Below the pieces are notes generated by a model. That model did no database searches and was not told the DNA's origin. It saw only the letters and a program-made list of their open reading frames with translations. DNA of 62,222 nt, from positions 1 through 62,222 of the forward strand of contig JAJCYM010000011.1 of NCBI GenBank assembly GCA_029262895.1, in the 5' to 3' direction. The position numbers and the translations under genes are program-made. Numbering within the stretch: the stretch's first letter is position 1; the number at the start of each line of letters is the position of its first letter. This DNA comes from Roseivirga sp. (lineage in GTDB: Bacteria; Bacteroidota; Bacteroidia; Cytophagales; Cyclobacteriaceae). Below are positions 60,067-62,222 of the stretch, one piece after another.

Positions 60067-62222
60067 TCAAGAAATTTCAGGTGCTGGAATAGCCCCGTTC
60101 TTAGCAGGATACTCGTAAGCCAAGGGCAAATCAGGACTGTCCATATGGTTCATGTCCATTACATGGCTACAGCGTTTGTAAGCCTGCTGCGGAGTTTCGG
60201 GTGTATACGATCCCCCTAAAGCACTTACCTGTGCTCCTGTCATGGAAGGATTGGCCACCTTGTCATTAGGTACATAATTGCCATTTTCTATGGAGGGCGT
60301 AATCAATACTTCCTGCATCATACCATTGTCTTCATGTTGCAGAATATGGCAGTGATTCACCATTTTCCCTACAAAGTCGGGGAAACGGGCCCTGAAAACT
60401 ATTCTACCACCATTCCTGGGTATCCACATCACATCATGCCATTTAGGCTCAGGAAGTATGTTGATCAGGTTTCCATTTTCATCCGGCACCTCTATCCGCA
60501 TTAGCCAGAAAGGATTGGTGTGGATATGGAAGGGGTGGTCGATACCTCGCGTTGTAATGTCGTAGCCTTTATCACTGGCTTCTTTGCGCGTGATTGGGTA
60601 GCCTATCCTATGGCCTATATCAAAGGATTGGGCACTTGAGTTGCTACCTGTTGGATTGTCGGGCCATTCACCAAAAAGTGAAATGGTTTGGTTATATACC
60701 ACCCATTCTTCAGAAGTATTCAAAATTGGTCTGGGTGCAGCAGGATCGTCCGGGTTAAATTTTTTCCCATCAATGCACATGGACTTGGTACTCGCAGGAG
60801 CTATTACAGTGCCGTTGGTGGTCGGAGCCATTGGCAAGCCCAAGAAATCTGAGGGTTTCCAGATTATTTTACTGGGTACCTTGCCCAATGTGTTTTTGCT
60901 TTCATCGTATTTCACCACTTTTTCCGGGTCCAGAATGGGCCAGGTAGCGGCCCCCCAGCCTGAGTAGGTGACCTGACGAGTTCTGTACTTGCCTATATTA
61001 TTACCATTATTCTTTCCTTGATCCACATCTCCGGCTTTGACTTTGACCTCTTCCGGAGTAATAGGTGATAAATATTCAGGAACCTTGACCCCCGAAACAG
61101 CCGCCATAAGTCCACTCATATTAAATGGCACTGGAATAATTTCAGAATTGCTCACCTTCTTTTTTACCACAATGTAAGCCATGATTGTATCGCCAGGGAC
61201 GCTCAATCCACCCAGATAGCCTGGAACCTCACTGCCAGAAGCATATTTGGCGTATGTCTGGATAACCCGCTGCTCGTTTTCTGTATGAATGGCCGTGCCC
61301 TTGGCGATGACTGTATACACTTTGGTCGTCTCTCCACTTGCAAGCTCTGGGGCTTCGAATATAAAGTCGGCCCTGTTGGCTGGGGCCATATACAACTCAT
61401 TAGACAGGTTATAACAAGCCTTCAGATTCTCTGCATTTTTATAGCAGTCTCCCAGGTTGGAATAGTCCTGATAGAGCGGGTTTTGAGTGTCATTTTGCAG
61501 GTCCTTGATATAATACTTATCCTGACCTCCTTCCTCTTTCACCAAGGTTACACCATCTGCAGCCATCTGATATAAATGTTGCTTTCTGGATTCAATGTCC
61601 TTGGTGGAAGGCAGGCATCGTGTACCATCGGAGGGGTCTACGTAAAGCAATTGTTTGACCTGATTTAATCTCTTTCGCATTTGGCTACCCCGTGGGAAGG
61701 CAGATTTTCTTGGTGTGCCGGTTATGGTTTTTGCTTTTTTCTCAGGTTTTTCATTCACCCACTGTCCTTCAAGTACCATAAAGCGCACATAGCCTTTGCC
61801 ATCTACACTGCCATTGAGCACTCGCCAGCGTTCGACATCACCTTCATTCATGGTGATGACGTCTGCTGTAGGGCTGCCATTCGTAGCAGGGGTTGCTCCT
61901 TTTTTCAGCCCAATACGTTTTGCATCCTGATCCACTGAAGGTACCAGCACGCGCTGTAGCATCATAAGTCTTTCCCGGTAATTATATCTCCCTGTTTTGA
62001 GCGTTGTGTCAATGTCCTTTTTACCGGTCATGTATTTATTGATGGCATCATCTACATCACCTTCTACTACCAGAAAGCCGGCCATACCACTGGCTACTTC
62101 CATATTAGTAGAGCCATGTGAGTGTGGGTGGTACCAGTGCGTACCGGGAGGGTGCGTGGCTATCTTACGTCCGTTGTTTTGCCCCAAGCGAAACTCATAG
62201 GAGGCCTCTCCAGCCTGTTCGC
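60067..62222 (-). CDS. Multicopper oxidase, N-terminus outside the window
   Basis: The frame stays open to the window edge, so the real start is beyond 62222; the apparent TTG at 62187 is internal. At least 718 residues are present. Copper motifs are visible: HPPGTHWYHPHSHGS near the N-terminal end (type 2/3 sites), HPFHIHTNPFW, and HCHILQHEDNGMM with the type 1 His, Cys, His and axial Met. Long insertions between cupredoxin domains, for example a KKKVSNSEI region, make it larger than laccases and CueO. The substrate is unknown. It is probably exported, but the signal peptide is not in view. Confidence 0.9.
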   Translation of the reverse strand, partial: EQAGEASYEFRLGQNNGRKIATHPPGTHWYHPHSHGSTNMEVASGMAGFLVVEGDVDDAINKYMTGKKDIDTTLKTGRYNYRERLMMLQRVLVPSVDQDAKRIGLKKGATPATNGSPTADVITMNEGDVERWRVLNGSVDGKGYVRFMVLEGQWVNEKPEKKAKTITGTPRKSAFPRGSQMRKRLNQVKQLLYVDPSDGTRCLPSTKDIESRKQHLYQMAADGVTLVKEEGGQDKYYIKDLQNDTQNPLYQDYSNLGDCYKNAENLKACYNLSNELYMAPANRADFIFEAPELASGETTKVYTVIAKGTAIHTENEQRVIQTYAKYASGSEVPGYLGGLSVPGDTIMAYIVVKKKVSNSEIIPVPFNMSGLMAAVSGVKVPEYLSPITPEEVKVKAGDVDQGKNNGNNIGKYRTRQVTYSGWGAATWPILDPEKVVKYDESKNTLGKVPSKIIWKPSDFLGLPMAPTTNGTVIAPASTKSMCIDGKKFNPDDPAAPRPILNTSEEWVVYNQTISLFGEWPDNPTGSNSSAQSFDIGHRIGYPITRKEASDKGYDITTRGIDHPFHIHTNPFWLMRIEVPDENGNLINILPEPKWHDVMWIPRNGGRIVFRARFPDFVGKMVNHCHILQHEDNGMMQEVLITPSIENGNYVPNDKVANPSMTGAQVSALGGSYTPETPQQAYKRCSHVMDMNHMDSPDLPLAYEYPAKNGAIPAPEIS

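Overview
The window looks like chromosomal DNA of a Bacteroidota bacterium, most likely a marine or soil Cytophagales relative (Fulvivirga/Roseivirga/Marivirga-like). This is inferred from a type IX secretion (T9SS) PorV2-PorU2 pair and T9SS sorting domains, BatA and DUF4199 proteins, LytS/LytTR signalling, several ECF sigma operons, PspC/PadR genes, tRNA without an encoded CCA, and frequent TTG starts. No phage, insertion sequence, integrase or CRISPR array is visible.

Layout. 1-160: 3' end of a 5S rRNA and a terminator. 0.2-3.3 kb (minus): two YceI proteins and a LytS/LytTR two-component pair. 3.4-9.7 kb (plus): BatA/vWA protein, a dihydroorotase homologue that has lost most metal ligands, two DUF4199 membrane proteins and two glycosyltransferases. 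9.7-16.6 kb: a methyltransferase, a MacB-type adaptor/permease/TolC set without an ATPase gene, and purB. 16.8-22.5 kb (plus): a DUF5916 outer-membrane protein, the PaaE reductase, and egtB-egtD for ergothioneine-type thiohistidine synthesis.

22.5-27.7 kb (minus) holds two copies of an ECF sigma gene followed by a gene for a membrane-anchored protein ending in a T9SS sorting domain. A TlpA thioredoxin-DUF3738 fusion lies between the two copies. This is my best candidate for an undescribed signalling system. 27.9-29.9 kb: an esterase and a metallophosphoesterase lipoprotein. 29.9-33.5 kb (minus): tetR-paaA-paaB-paaC-paaD, the phenylacetyl-CoA epoxidase operon, with an internally duplicated PaaB. 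PaaE, encoded 10 kb away, would supply its electrons. 34-40.6 kb (minus): a third ECF sigma/anti-sigma operon with two paralogous outer-membrane proteins, then padR-pspC. 40.8-47.1 kb (plus): PorV2 and the 1696-residue sortase-like PorU2, with a nine-G tract in its coding sequence. 47.7-51.0 kb (minus): succinate dehydrogenase with a Cys/His-rich single membrane subunit.

51-57.3 kb is the most accessory-looking part. It holds a zinc-ribbon protein between palindromic repeats, a TlpA-type redoxin, a pentapeptide-repeat protein fused to a degenerate ion-channel pore, and an unrecognised 509-residue protein whose N-terminus recalls BglII/BstYI endonucleases. The last of these lies between repeated pieces of a tRNA-Leu(CAA) gene. 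57.3-62.2 kb: ABM monooxygenase, SAM hydrolase, phoH, a GNAT acetyltransferase followed by a decayed tandem copy, and a multicopper oxidase cut by the window edge.

All family assignments were made by eye from motifs and remembered family features; no database search was run.
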